A DNA stretch of 64,000 nt, taken from the NCBI RefSeq assembly GCF_018881605.1, contig NZ_JACVPZ010000001.1:1054001-1118000 (forward strand). The letters run 5' to 3'. The translations under genes and the position numbers were made by a program. The DNA is from Polynucleobacter sp. UB-Tiil-W10. Lineage in GTDB: Bacteria; Pseudomonadota; Gammaproteobacteria; Burkholderiales; Burkholderiaceae. Under the pieces are notes generated by a model. The model was not told where the DNA came from, made no database searches, and saw only the letters and a list, made by a program, of their open reading frames with translations. Of this stretch, positions 16,433 to 25,161 are shown piece after piece; positions within the stretch are counted from its first letter, which is position 1; the number at the start of each line of letters is the position of its first letter.

Positions 16433-18472
16433 ATGAATCTTTTATATGAAGAAGGTGGCGATATTAAGATCGCCACAGTCCAGTCAGCCTCAGGCACTGG
16501 AGATGCGGAGTCTTGGCAGGCAACCAGTCTTTCTGGAAAAAAGCTCAAACTCAAAGCCAGGGAAGTATGGCTGCGTTTTGAAAAGCCAGAAGCTCAAGGA
16601 GCAATGGATGAAGCTCATACTCTGACTGCTGATATTGATTTGCAATTTCTTTGGGATTGCGCCCCAGACGAAGAGTTTGGTTTGGTTGATGTTGCACATG
16701 AGTACTTCGGCTCGCAAGCGAGTATTCCGCAACAAGTTGCGCTAGCGATTGCTTTGCAGGGAGCGCCAGTATTTTTTCGTCGTAAAGGGCGCGGCCGCTT
16801 TCAGCGGGCACCGCTTGAACAACTGCAGGCTGGGCTAGCGGCTTTAGAGCGTAAGCAAAAAGAGCTCGAGCAGCAATCAGTTTGGCAGCAAGAGTTAGTT
16901 GCCGGCACTTTCCCTGAGGCGCTGAAGTCTTCAGCCAAACAATTGCTTTTCTCCCCAGATAAAAATACCTCTGCTTACAAGGCATTCATTGCTGCTTGTA
17001 ATGAGACCGGTGAATCTCCAGCACAACTTATGATTCGTTGTGGTGCAATCGATTCGCCTTTGGCTTATCACCAAGGAATTTTTCTGAAGGCGCATTTTCC
17101 GAATGGTGCTGCACATAACCCCAGTGTTGGAATAGACCAAGCAGCCTATGCGGCTGCTATCGCTGAGCTTCCGCAGGCTGAGGTGAAGGCATTTTCAATT
17201 GATGATTCAGGGACTACCGAGATTGATGATGCTCTATCAGTCACAGTAATTGAGGGTGGGCATCGAGTAGGCATTCACATCGCTGCGCCAGGCTTAGCGA
17301 TTACCAAAGATGACCCATTGGATCAGGTGGCGCGTAATCGGATGTCCACGGTGTACTTTCCAGGCGACAAAATTACGATGTTGCCAGAGTCGGTGATTGA
17401 TCAATTCTCATTGGACGAAGGAATGCCTAGACCGGCACTTTCCATCTATGTGGATATTGATGCTCAAGGTTTGGTCAATCGAGATACGTTACAGATGCGT
17501 GCGGAGTTGGTGCCGATGGCAGCAAATTTACGTTTAGAAGATATTGAGCATCTCGTCAGTGAGGAGAGTTTGCTTGATGAGGGTGCTAGCTACCCCTATC
17601 GCAAAGAACTGGCAACTTTGTGGCAAGCCGCCAAGCATCTTCACGCGGGGCGTCAAGAAAAGCGTGTGGAAAATGGTTTGCGCGCTGAGCAACTGGGCCT
17701 CATAGATCCAAATGCCTTAGCGAGAGACTTTCATTTCCAGATTCAAGAAACTGATGGAGTGCAGCGTGTTGACATCGTGCCACGCCAGCGCGGGTCAATT
17801 TTGGACACTATCGTTGCCGAGTGGATGATTTTCTGTAATAGCGCTTCTGGTCAGCTTCTAGCGGATCATGGTTTGCCGGGATTATTTAGGACTCAGAAGG
17901 GCTGGGGGCCATTGCGTACTCGTATGCAAACAACCCCCGGACCACATGAAGGTTTGGGCTTAGATTATTACGCTTGGTGCACATCCCCCTTGCGTCGGTA
18001 TTCGGATTTAGTCAATCAATGGCAATTAATCGCTCTGGCAAAGCATGGCGTAACTGCCAAGATGGTTGCGCCTTTTCCGCCCCGTGATGCAACCCTAATG
18101 GGCATAGCTGCTGATTTCGAATCTTGCTATCAAGCATATGGAGAGTTCCAGGATCGATTGGAGAAGTATTGGTGTCTGCGTTGGATTACTCAAGAAGCTG
18201 AATCTAAGACGGTTTATGTTCGGCACCTCAAGGAGGGCATGTCTAGAGTGGAATCAGTCCCCCTACATTTACACATCCCTGAATTGGCAGCCCATCCGCG
18301 TATGACTCGTGCAGAAGTTGTAGTGTCTGATGTAGATCTGCTACAGCTAAGTGCAGGTGTGCGAGTGCTGGAGATTGAGGCAAAGATTGAGCCTTCTGAA
18401 AAGACGGTGACTGATCAAGTATCAGAACAAGAGGTATCAGATACTTCTGAAAAAGATGTTAGCCCAGATTAA
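16433..18472 (+). CDS. RNase II-family (RNB domain) exoribonuclease
   Basis: This 679-residue protein has an RNB catalytic domain from about 250 to 560. The metal-binding motif reads SIDDSGTTEIDDALSV, in which the second of the four canonical Asp positions is Glu; RVGIHIAAP, FRTQKGWGPLRTRM and CTSPLRRYSDLVNQWQL follow. The N-terminal third matches neither the standard cold-shock layout nor a second known domain that I recognise. It probably degrades single-stranded RNA 3' to 5'. The C-terminal 30 residues are acidic and Ser/Thr-rich. The next gene overlaps its end by 17 bases. Confidence 0.85.
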   Translation: MNLLYEEGGDIKIATVQSASGTGDAESWQATSLSGKKLKLKAREVWLRFEKPEAQGAMDEAHTLTADIDLQFLWDCAPDEEFGLVDVAHEYFGSQASIPQQVALAIALQGAPVFFRRKGRGRFQRAPLEQLQAGLAALERKQKELEQQSVWQQELVAGTFPEALKSSAKQLLFSPDKNTSAYKAFIAACNETGESPAQLMIRCGAIDSPLAYHQGIFLKAHFPNGAAHNPSVGIDQAAYAAAIAELPQAEVKAFSIDDSGTTEIDDALSVTVIEGGHRVGIHIAAPGLAITKDDPLDQVARNRMSTVYFPGDKITMLPESVIDQFSLDEGMPRPALSIYVDIDAQGLVNRDTLQMRAELVPMAANLRLEDIEHLVSEESLLDEGASYPYRKELATLWQAAKHLHAGRQEKRVENGLRAEQLGLIDPNALARDFHFQIQETDGVQRVDIVPRQRGSILDTIVAEWMIFCNSASGQLLADHGLPGLFRTQKGWGPLRTRMQTTPGPHEGLGLDYYAWCTSPLRRYSDLVNQWQLIALAKHGVTAKMVAPFPPRDATLMGIAADFESCYQAYGEFQDRLEKYWCLRWITQEAESKTVYVRHLKEGMSRVESVPLHLHIPELAAHPRMTRAEVVVSDVDLLQLSAGVRVLEIEAKIEPSEKTVTDQVSEQEVSDTSEKDVSPD

Positions 18473-19343
18473 ATCGCAAGTGTTTCCTTGTCCTGAGAAG
18501 CTTGAAAAAGCTTTGCGTTTTTTGCATAGCGCTTGGAATCGTTATCCATTCCGGTTTGCCTTATTAGTTTCGATACTCATTCACGTACTTTTCTTATCCT
18601 TTCGTTGGGGTGTTGGCGAAATTCAAAATCGCCGGTTAAATACTCCTCTGAGTGTTGTGTTGGTAAACGCCAGTAATAAAACTCCACCCCAGAAAGCAAA
18701 AAAGTTGGCGCAGGCTGATTTACAGGGCGGCGGTAAAACCGAAAATCAAGAAGCCACTGCTATGCACCGCGCCAGATTAGGTGCGGAGGCTAGGCTCGAG
18801 GTTTTAGAAAAACAGCAAAAGCAAATGCTCGCTAAATTAGATGAGCAACGCAGTCGCTCTGGCGGTCGAAAAAGCGGTGATGAGCAAAAAATTACCCCTC
18901 AATTAAATTCATTAGAGGCGGAGTTAGCCAAGCGGCTTCAGGCTGATGGGAAGGAGCCAAGGCGTAAGGTGCTAACCGGAGCCAATACAAAAGCAGTTAC
19001 CTTTGCGCATTACTACGATGCGATGCGCCAAAAGATTGAGGCTTATGGAAGCGCCTTTTTTCCAAGAGCGAATGGACGTCCTTTATACGGTAGTTTGGTA
19101 ATCGTAGTCAGTGTTGATAATCAAGGCAGAATCACGACTAATGCTCAGGGCAAGGATGGGCTCTCGATTGGGCGTAGTTCCGGTAATCCCGAGTTGGATC
19201 GTCAGGCGCTAGCAATCATCAGAGCCTCGGCGCCTTTTGGTGCCTTCCCATCAGAAATGCGTAATCAAATTGATGTCTTGGATTGGATTTCTACTTTTGA
19301 ATTCACTCGCGATGGTGTGGATCGACTCGAGCTACGCCATTAA
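18456..19343 (+). CDS. TonB-like energy-transduction protein (TonB C-terminal domain)
   Basis: The 295-residue protein has one membrane helix (about 34-50, FALLVSILIHVLFLSFRW), a charged Gln/Lys-rich coiled-coil-like periplasmic stretch (about 90-165) and a TonB-type C-terminal fold (about 200-290, YGSLVIVVSVDNQGRI then ELDRQALAIIRASAP). The layout is that of TonB/TolA-type proteins spanning the periplasm. No ExbB/ExbD genes are nearby, so whether it powers receptors or has a structural role is open. Its ATG lies inside the 3' end of the RNase II-like gene. Confidence 0.8.
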   Translation: MLAQIKSQVFPCPEKLEKALRFLHSAWNRYPFRFALLVSILIHVLFLSFRWGVGEIQNRRLNTPLSVVLVNASNKTPPQKAKKLAQADLQGGGKTENQEATAMHRARLGAEARLEVLEKQQKQMLAKLDEQRSRSGGRKSGDEQKITPQLNSLEAELAKRLQADGKEPRRKVLTGANTKAVTFAHYYDAMRQKIEAYGSAFFPRANGRPLYGSLVIVVSVDNQGRITTNAQGKDGLSIGRSSGNPELDRQALAIIRASAPFGAFPSEMRNQIDVLDWISTFEFTRDGVDRLELRH

Positions 19344-19387
19344 TACAATTTTGTAAAGTTTCTAAATTCGCTTATTCTGTAGTCATC

Positions 19388-20293
19388 ATGAGTTCCACAA
19401 ATACCAGCGCCCTGCATACTGATCCAAGCCTTTTCTCGGGTATGGATGTCTATGCAGTGGCTGGAAATCCAATTTCTCACAGTAAATCACCATTGATTCA
19501 TCAGCGTTTTGCAGAGCAAGCTAAGCAGCGTATGCACTATGGTCGACTTCAGCCTGAGATGGATTCTTTTGCCCAAGCCGCTAAGGCATTTTTTGCTGCG
19601 GGCGGAAAGGGGATGAATGTCACCGTGCCATTTAAGCTGGATGCTCAAAATCTGGCTGATGTATTAACGCCACGCGCGCAACTAGCGGGCGCAGTCAACA
19701 CCTTGTGGAAAATAGAAGGCAAAATTTTTGGTGATAACACTGATGGAGCTGGATTAGTGCGTGATCTTTTGGCGCAGGGCATTGCACTTCACAGTGCTCG
19801 TATTCTGCTGATCGGTGCTGGTGGAGCTGCGCGTGGAGTAATTGGCCCCTTGCTTGAGCAATCTCCAAAGGTCCTCATCATTGCTAATCGCTCAAGCGCT
19901 AAAGCAGATGAGTTGGTAAAACTCTTCGCTGATTTAGCTGCATCTCAAGAGGTTGCGCTGGAATCTCGTACTTTGGCTGAATTGGAAGACAGTGCCAAAA
20001 CCCAACATCCTTTTGATTTGGTTATTAATGCTACTGCTGCAGGCTTAACCGATCAGTCTCCGTTAACGCCGAAGGCAGTCAGCAATATTTTTATGCCCAG
20101 TTCTTTTGCTTATGACATGGTTTATGGCAAAACGACTGCATTCATGCAGCAGGCCTTGCAGCGAGGCGCACGCGTCAGTGACGGTCTTGGAATGTTGGTA
20201 GAGCAAGCTGCTGATGCCTTCTTGTTATGGCGGGGCTCACAACTAGCGACCGTTATTAATCCTCGTGCAGTATTGGCGGAGTTACGTAGTTAG
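19388..20293 (+). CDS. aroE: Shikimate dehydrogenase (NADP+)
   Basis: This 301-residue enzyme reduces 3-dehydroshikimate to shikimate. It has the substrate-binding VAGNPISHSKSPLIH, the catalytic Lys/Asn region GMNVTVPFKLDA, DNTDGAGLVRDL, the NADP loop LIGAGGAARGV and NRSSAKADEL. About 15 residues before the core are extra. mtgA begins 9 bases after its stop, so the two are likely co-transcribed, as in many proteobacteria. Confidence 0.96.
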   Translation: MSSTNTSALHTDPSLFSGMDVYAVAGNPISHSKSPLIHQRFAEQAKQRMHYGRLQPEMDSFAQAAKAFFAAGGKGMNVTVPFKLDAQNLADVLTPRAQLAGAVNTLWKIEGKIFGDNTDGAGLVRDLLAQGIALHSARILLIGAGGAARGVIGPLLEQSPKVLIIANRSSAKADELVKLFADLAASQEVALESRTLAELEDSAKTQHPFDLVINATAAGLTDQSPLTPKAVSNIFMPSSFAYDMVYGKTTAFMQQALQRGARVSDGLGMLVEQAADAFLLWRGSQLATVINPRAVLAELRS

Positions 20294-20302
20294 TTTGCCC
20301 TG

Positions 20303-21034
20303 ATGCGCTGGCTTCTTTACCCAGTGAAGTGTTTGCTAGCAGGGTTTGTAGCAATGCAAATCTTTTTTGCGTTGCAAATAGCCCTCTGGATTAATTTGGA
20401 TCCCAGCAGCACTGCATTTCAGAGGGCGGAGCGTTGGCGCTTATGTAGCTGGCATTGGACTTGCTCAGTGCAGTCGAAATGGGTGCCTTATGACAAAATC
20501 TCTAATAACCTGAAGCGTGCTGTTTTAGTTAGCGAAGACGATATTTTCTTTCAACATAAAGGCGTGCGAGTGGAAGATATGCAAAAAGCCTGGCAGAAAA
20601 ATCAACAAAAGAGCCAATCAGGTAGTAAATCTAAAACTGCCTTACGAGGCGGATCGACTATTACCCAGCAGTTAGCAAAAAATTTATTTCTGTCTTCAGA
20701 GCAAAACTATTTGCGCAAGGGGCAGGAACTCATCATCACTGGGCTTTTAGAATTAACACTGTCCAAGCAAAGATTATTTGAGATTTATCTCAATTCAGTA
20801 GAGTGGGGCGAGGGTATTTTTGGAATAGGTGCTGCTTCTCAGCACTATTACGCTGTAAGTTCGGCGGGGTTGGATCGAGAGCAGGCTGCAGCGCTAGCCT
20901 CTGCTCTACCGGCACCAAAGTGTTTTGATAAGCAACAGTATTGTCGTAAAGCCAATATTCACTTTCCGACTCGCCAAGAATTTATCTTAGAAAATATGGA
21001 TCGTGTGGCCTTAGCACCCTACCCCAAGAGGTAA
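20303..21034 (+). CDS. mtgA: Monofunctional peptidoglycan glycosyltransferase
   Basis: The 243-residue GT51 enzyme polymerises lipid II into glycan strands. A single N-terminal membrane helix (about 10-30) anchors it in the inner membrane with the catalytic domain in the periplasm. The motifs are in order: VSEDDIFFQHKGV with the catalytic Glu, RGGSTITQQLAKNLFLS, RKGQELIITGLLEL and KQRLFEIYLNSVEWG. There is no transpeptidase domain. Length and motif spacing are normal for MtgA. Confidence 0.95.
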   Translation: MRWLLYPVKCLLAGFVAMQIFFALQIALWINLDPSSTAFQRAERWRLCSWHWTCSVQSKWVPYDKISNNLKRAVLVSEDDIFFQHKGVRVEDMQKAWQKNQQKSQSGSKSKTALRGGSTITQQLAKNLFLSSEQNYLRKGQELIITGLLELTLSKQRLFEIYLNSVEWGEGIFGIGAASQHYYAVSSAGLDREQAAALASALPAPKCFDKQQYCRKANIHFPTRQEFILENMDRVALAPYPKR

Positions 21035-21080
21035 GAAAGATACTTCGCTTTAGGGTTGTAATCCAAGCTTCCTGATTAAA

Positions 21081-21926
21081 TTATTTGCTTGCAGCGGCTC
21101 GAAGTGCATCACGAGTACTTGCCGCAACAGCTCTAGCTGCTTGAGCAAAATCAGCTCCTGAGCTGGCATATAAAATGGCTCTCGAGGAATTAATGATCAT
21201 GCCGGTTCCTGGCTTGTTGGCTATTTTTCCAGCGCTGACAGTGGCATCAATATCCCCGCCTTGAGCCCCAATACCTGGGATTAATAAAGGCATATCACCA
21301 ACAATGGCACGTACTTTAGCGATTTCTTCTGGAAAGGTTGCGCCCACGACGAGGCTGATCTGACCGGAACTGTTCCATTGCTGTGCTGCAAGTTTGGCCA
21401 CATGGAGATAAAGAGGCTCCCCATCGGGAGCTACATTCAGAAACTGCAAATCAGAGCCTCCGGGATTAGAGGTGCGACACAAGACAATCACCCCTTTGCC
21501 TGCATGCTTAAGGTAAGGTTCAATTGTGTCAAAACCCATATATGGGTTCACAGTGACTGCATCGGCGCCGTAGCGATCAAAGGCTTCAAGCGCGTAATGA
21601 TCAGCAGTACTGCCGATATCCCCACGTTTGGAATCCAGGATTACGGGGATATGAGGGTATTTATCTTTGAGATGTTTAATGAGCTTTTCTAGCTGAGCCT
21701 CTGCTCTTTGGGAGGCAAAGTAGGCAAATTGAGGCTTGAATGCACAGACTAGATCCGCGGTTGCATCAGCGATTTCTCGGCAGAACTCATAGATGCCCTC
21801 GGGTTTCCCTTGCAGGCTAAGGGGCAAGCGCTTTGGGTCTGGGTCAAAACCAACGCACAGCATGCTGCCTTGAGAAGCCCATGCGGACTGGAGTTGCTGG
21901 GTAAAGGTATTTGAGCGAGAGTTCAT
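21081..21926 (-). CDS. pyrF: Orotidine 5'-phosphate decarboxylase
   Basis: The 281-residue enzyme makes UMP from OMP, the last step of pyrimidine synthesis. It is of the longer 'type 2' subfamily, with FDPDPKRLP near the start, [16 protein letters not shown] holding the catalytic Lys-Asp pair, [13 protein letters not shown] and the C-terminal PGIGAQGG phosphate-binding loop. It stands alone between mtgA (convergent) and corA (divergent). Confidence 0.96.
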   Translation of the reverse strand: MNSRSNTFTQQLQSAWASQGSMLCVGFDPDPKRLPLSLQGKPEGIYEFCREIADATADLVCAFKPQFAYFASQRAEAQLEKLIKHLKDKYPHIPVILDSKRGDIGSTADHYALEAFDRYGADAVTVNPYMGFDTIEPYLKHAGKGVIVLCRTSNPGGSDLQFLNVAPDGEPLYLHVAKLAAQQWNSSGQISLVVGATFPEEIAKVRAIVGDMPLLIPGIGAQGGDIDATVSAGKIANKPGTGMIINSSRAILYASSGADFAQAARAVAASTRDALRAAASK

Positions 21927-21999
21927 TGGATTTAGCTTATTTTAGTGAAACTGTCATGTTCTATAGGATAAACTAGCGCACATTCCTTAGGAGTTCACC

Positions 22000-22965
22000 A
22001 TGATCAACTTGTTCGTCCTGCAAAATGGCCGCCTCTCTCAAGAGCAAGTCGAAGATCGCAATGAATTGTTGCAATACGCCAATCCTATCTGGATTGACGT
22101 CGTTGATCCAGAAGAAGAGGAATTGATTTGGATTAAAGAGGCGTTTGGTGTGCTTTTGCCCGAGTTAGATGACTTGGGCGACTTAGAAGCTTCTGCGCGT
22201 TACTTTGAGGCAGATGACGGTCACCTCCATATCCGCACTGACTTCTTGTTGGATGAAGAAGAGACCTCTCGCAACGTTCGAGTTGCATTTGTTCTTACCA
22301 AGCAAGTGCTGTTCTCAATTCATGACGAAGATTTGCCAGTATTCCGCTTGGTTCGCTTGCGTGCGCGTTTGCGTCCAGGATCAGTCAGCAATGCAAAAGA
22401 TGTGTTGCTCGATCTGTATTCGACTGATGCTGAATATTCTGCTGATGCCTTAGAAGAAGTTTATGAAAATCTTGAGCAGGCCGGTAAGCGAGTCTTGCAA
22501 GATGACATTAACGATGCGGATGCTGAGCAAGTTCTCGAAACAATCGCTAAAGAAGAAGATACCAACGGGCGTATTCGTCGCAATGTGATGGATACCCGCA
22601 GAGCCTTGTCTTTTCTAATGCGCAGCAAGTTACTCTCTGATGAACAGCAAGAAGAAGCGCGTCAAATTTTGCGCGATATTGATTCTTTGGAAAATCACAC
22701 CGCATTCTTATTCGATAAGATTAACTTCTTGATGGATGCTACCGTTGGTTTCATTAACTTGAACCAGTCCAAGATCATCAAGATCTTCTCGGTGGTATCA
22801 GTAGCCTTAATGCCACCAACTTTGCTAGCTAGCATTTGGGGTATGAACTATAAGCACATGCCTGAGTTGGATGCAACCTGGGGTTATCCAATGGCCATAG
22901 GTGCCATGGTGGTTTCAGCAATCATTCCGCTTTGGTACTTCCACAGCAAAGGTTGGATGAAGTAA
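22000..22965 (+). CDS. corA: CorA-type magnesium transporter
   Basis: The 321-residue protein has the large cytoplasmic N-terminal domain of CorA and two C-terminal membrane helices (about 260-282 and 295-315). The signature GMN is present in SIWGMNYKHMPEL between the helices, followed by the MPEL loop of Mg2+/Co2+ channels. CorA forms pentamers in the inner membrane. A good AGGAG lies before the ATG. I saw no Mg2+ riboswitch in the 73-base upstream gap. Confidence 0.95.
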   Translation: MINLFVLQNGRLSQEQVEDRNELLQYANPIWIDVVDPEEEELIWIKEAFGVLLPELDDLGDLEASARYFEADDGHLHIRTDFLLDEEETSRNVRVAFVLTKQVLFSIHDEDLPVFRLVRLRARLRPGSVSNAKDVLLDLYSTDAEYSADALEEVYENLEQAGKRVLQDDINDADAEQVLETIAKEEDTNGRIRRNVMDTRRALSFLMRSKLLSDEQQEEARQILRDIDSLENHTAFLFDKINFLMDATVGFINLNQSKIIKIFSVVSVALMPPTLLASIWGMNYKHMPELDATWGYPMAIGAMVVSAIIPLWYFHSKGWMK

Positions 22966-22985
22966 TTGGCAGTTTGGCTTTGTGC

Positions 22986-23465
22986 TTAACTTCGGAGTAG
23001 TGCGATTAACTCAGTAAGTGCAAATTCAGTTGCTTGCCGTCTTACTGCTTGACGATCGCCGTCAAAACGCATAGTTTTAGTCAGACTTTGATTCTCAGTA
23101 GCCCAACCAAAACAGACTGTTCCCACTGGTTTATCTGCTGAACCGCCGGATGGCCCTGCAATTCCAGTGATGGAGATGGCTACATCACCACCTGAATTGA
23201 TTCGGGCACCTTCTGCCATGGCCTTTGCAGTCTGCTCACTCACCGCCCCATGGGACTCAATGAGTTGGGCTGGAACACCAAGACACTCGTTTTTAGCTTC
23301 GTTGCTATAAGTGATATAGCCACGTTCAAACCATTCGCTTGAGCCAGCTAGCTCGGTAAGAGTGGCGCATACAAGGCCGCCAGTGCAAGACTCCGCTAAC
23401 GATAGTGTCCAATTTCTGGAGAGCAAAATATCAGCCAAGGTTTTAGTGAGATCGCTGGCGTTCAT
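22986..23465 (-). CDS. pncC: Nicotinamide-nucleotide amidase (CinA C-terminal domain)
   Basis: This 159-residue protein corresponds to the stand-alone PncC/CinA C-terminal domain that deamidates NMN to nicotinate mononucleotide in pyridine-nucleotide salvage. It shows LSLAESCTGGLVCATLTE, the GYITYSNEAK block and ITGIAGPSGGSADKPVGTV. The N-terminal MoCF-like domain of full CinA is absent, as is usual in proteobacteria. pgpA lies 9 bases upstream and the order thiL-pgpA-pncC suggests one operon. Confidence 0.93.
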   Translation of the reverse strand: MNASDLTKTLADILLSRNWTLSLAESCTGGLVCATLTELAGSSEWFERGYITYSNEAKNECLGVPAQLIESHGAVSEQTAKAMAEGARINSGGDVAISITGIAGPSGGSADKPVGTVCFGWATENQSLTKTMRFDGDRQAVRRQATEFALTELIALLRS

Positions 23466-23474
23466 TGAGGTTCA

Positions 23475-24035
23475 TTATTTAATTAAGAACTGTATTAAAG
23501 CCATCACGAGCAGCGTACAGAACGCGGCCGCTAGATCATCCACCACAATGCCAAATCCACGCCATATGATTTGAAGATAAGTTGAATGTTGAGCGGCATC
23601 ACTCGCAGCACTTTTAAAGTGATGATCAATCATCCCTATGGGGCCTGGCTTCATTGCATCAAAAAATCGAAATAGCGCAAAAGCAATCATCTGCATCCAA
23701 ATATTAGTCGGCATGATGAAGATCAGCACCAGCCAAAAAGCAACGATCTCATCCCAAACAATGCCACCAAAATCTTTTTTACCCAATTCTTCACTGACAA
23801 AACCGCAAATCCAGCAGCCGAGCAAAATACCGCCACCAATAATCCACAGGAAGTCTTCAGTACTGAGAAAATATTCACCTATTAGAAAGGCCGCCCAAGC
23901 CCAGAGGGTGCCGGCAGTGCCCGGAGCTACAGGGCTTAGGCCGCTACCAAAGCCAAAAGCAAGAGTGCGGCTAGCGGTTTGGAATACCCATTTGAAGGTT
24001 GGCTTCACCTCTGCAGGATGATGAAGATTCGTCAT
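23475..24035 (-). CDS. pgpA: Phosphatidylglycerophosphatase A
   Basis: The 186-residue membrane protein dephosphorylates phosphatidylglycerophosphate to phosphatidylglycerol. It has the PgpA features FGFGSGLSPVAPGTAGTLWAW, a central KDFGGIVWDEIVAFW with conserved acidic residues, RFFDAMKPGPIG and a final hydrophobic helix. Its ATG overlaps the end of thiL by 4 bases, showing translational coupling. Confidence 0.95.
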   Translation of the reverse strand: MTNLHHPAEVKPTFKWVFQTASRTLAFGFGSGLSPVAPGTAGTLWAWAAFLIGEYFLSTEDFLWIIGGGILLGCWICGFVSEELGKKDFGGIVWDEIVAFWLVLIFIMPTNIWMQMIAFALFRFFDAMKPGPIGMIDHHFKSAASDAAQHSTYLQIIWRGFGIVVDDLAAAFCTLLVMALIQFLIK

Positions 24036-25057
24036 ATTGCAAAGTGATCAAATGAGTTTAAAAGGGGTGCTGTTTCTGCATCACTCAGAAGTATGCCAAA
24101 TGTATCCAGTAAATATATTTCTTCTTCAACATCTTTTTTAGGGAGTGTTTTGCCAATCAATGTTAAAGGCAGGTTGAGTGAATGACTAATAGTTTGAATG
24201 ATATCGCGCTGACTAGATGGTGCTGTAAAGCAAATTTCATAATCATCTCCACCACATGCTGCAAACAAGTTTTGAATGGAAGACTCTTGTTTTTTCAAGA
24301 TACTCGACTTGGGTAGCTTATCCAAGATGATCTCTGCATCGACATGTGACTGCTTCAGAATGTGACGTAAGTCACCAAGCAATCCATCGGATACATCCAA
24401 AGCGGCGCTCGCAATATTTCTTAATTGGATCCCCAATTCAATTCGGGGGGTTGGCTGATGCATGCGGTGTTCGATTTCCTGCAAATCATCAGCAGGTAGA
24501 TTTATTTCATGACGCAGTGCAGCAAGTACGAGCCTTGCATCACCAACTGCACCGGATATCCAAATATCGTCACCAGGTTTTGCCCCTGAGCGGCGAATGG
24601 CTTTCCCGCTGGGGGTGGCACCAAAAGCAGTAATGGAGATAGTGAGGGGGCCAGCAGTAGTATCGCCACCGATTAGAGGGCAAGAATATTCTTTGGCGAT
24701 GGCAAGAAGACCCCTAGAAAATCCTTCGAGCCAGTGGCTATCAGCCTTTGGAAGGGCAATTGCCAGCGTAAATCCTAGCGGCCTTGCACCCATAGCTGCT
24801 AGGTCTGAAAGGTTGACTGCAAGGGCTTTGTGGCCCAATAGCTCAGGATTGGCGTCTGGAAAAAAGTGTCTGCCTGCAATCAACATATCGCTAGTAATGG
24901 CAACTTCTGCATTTTCTGGTGGTCTGAGTAGGGCGCAGTCGTCGCCAATCCCTAAGGCAATTGATTGATCAGCATTGGCACCCAAAGAATCCGCTCCTGT
25001 TTTAAAGAAGCGTTCGATCAGGTCAAATTCTCCAAGGGGTTTCGAATGAGAAGACAT
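24032..25057 (-). CDS. thiL: Thiamine-monophosphate kinase
   Basis: This 341-residue AIR-synthase-like kinase phosphorylates thiamine monophosphate to the diphosphate cofactor. Its N-terminal GEFDLIERFF, GIGDDCALLRP, the metal-binding GGDTTAGP and DVSDGLLGDL are the family motifs. It leads the thiL-pgpA-pncC run. No TPP riboswitch pattern is visible in the 100 bases upstream. Confidence 0.95.
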   Translation of the reverse strand: MSSHSKPLGEFDLIERFFKTGADSLGANADQSIALGIGDDCALLRPPENAEVAITSDMLIAGRHFFPDANPELLGHKALAVNLSDLAAMGARPLGFTLAIALPKADSHWLEGFSRGLLAIAKEYSCPLIGGDTTAGPLTISITAFGATPSGKAIRRSGAKPGDDIWISGAVGDARLVLAALRHEINLPADDLQEIEHRMHQPTPRIELGIQLRNIASAALDVSDGLLGDLRHILKQSHVDAEIILDKLPKSSILKKQESSIQNLFAACGGDDYEICFTAPSSQRDIIQTISHSLNLPLTLIGKTLPKKDVEEEIYLLDTFGILLSDAETAPLLNSFDHFAI

Positions 25058-25161
25058 ACCCCATTTTATGGCTGTTATGTGGTCAATGCCCGAGAGGAAT
25101 AGAATTGAACACTTAAAGTCTTAGATATACGAAGATAAGACAGAACTTAGCGAGTTAGCGG

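Noticed and set aside
25058..25161. TPP riboswitch before thiL or the opposite gene maeB
   Set aside because: The conserved CTGAGA and related core elements of the TPP aptamer are not present in the gap.
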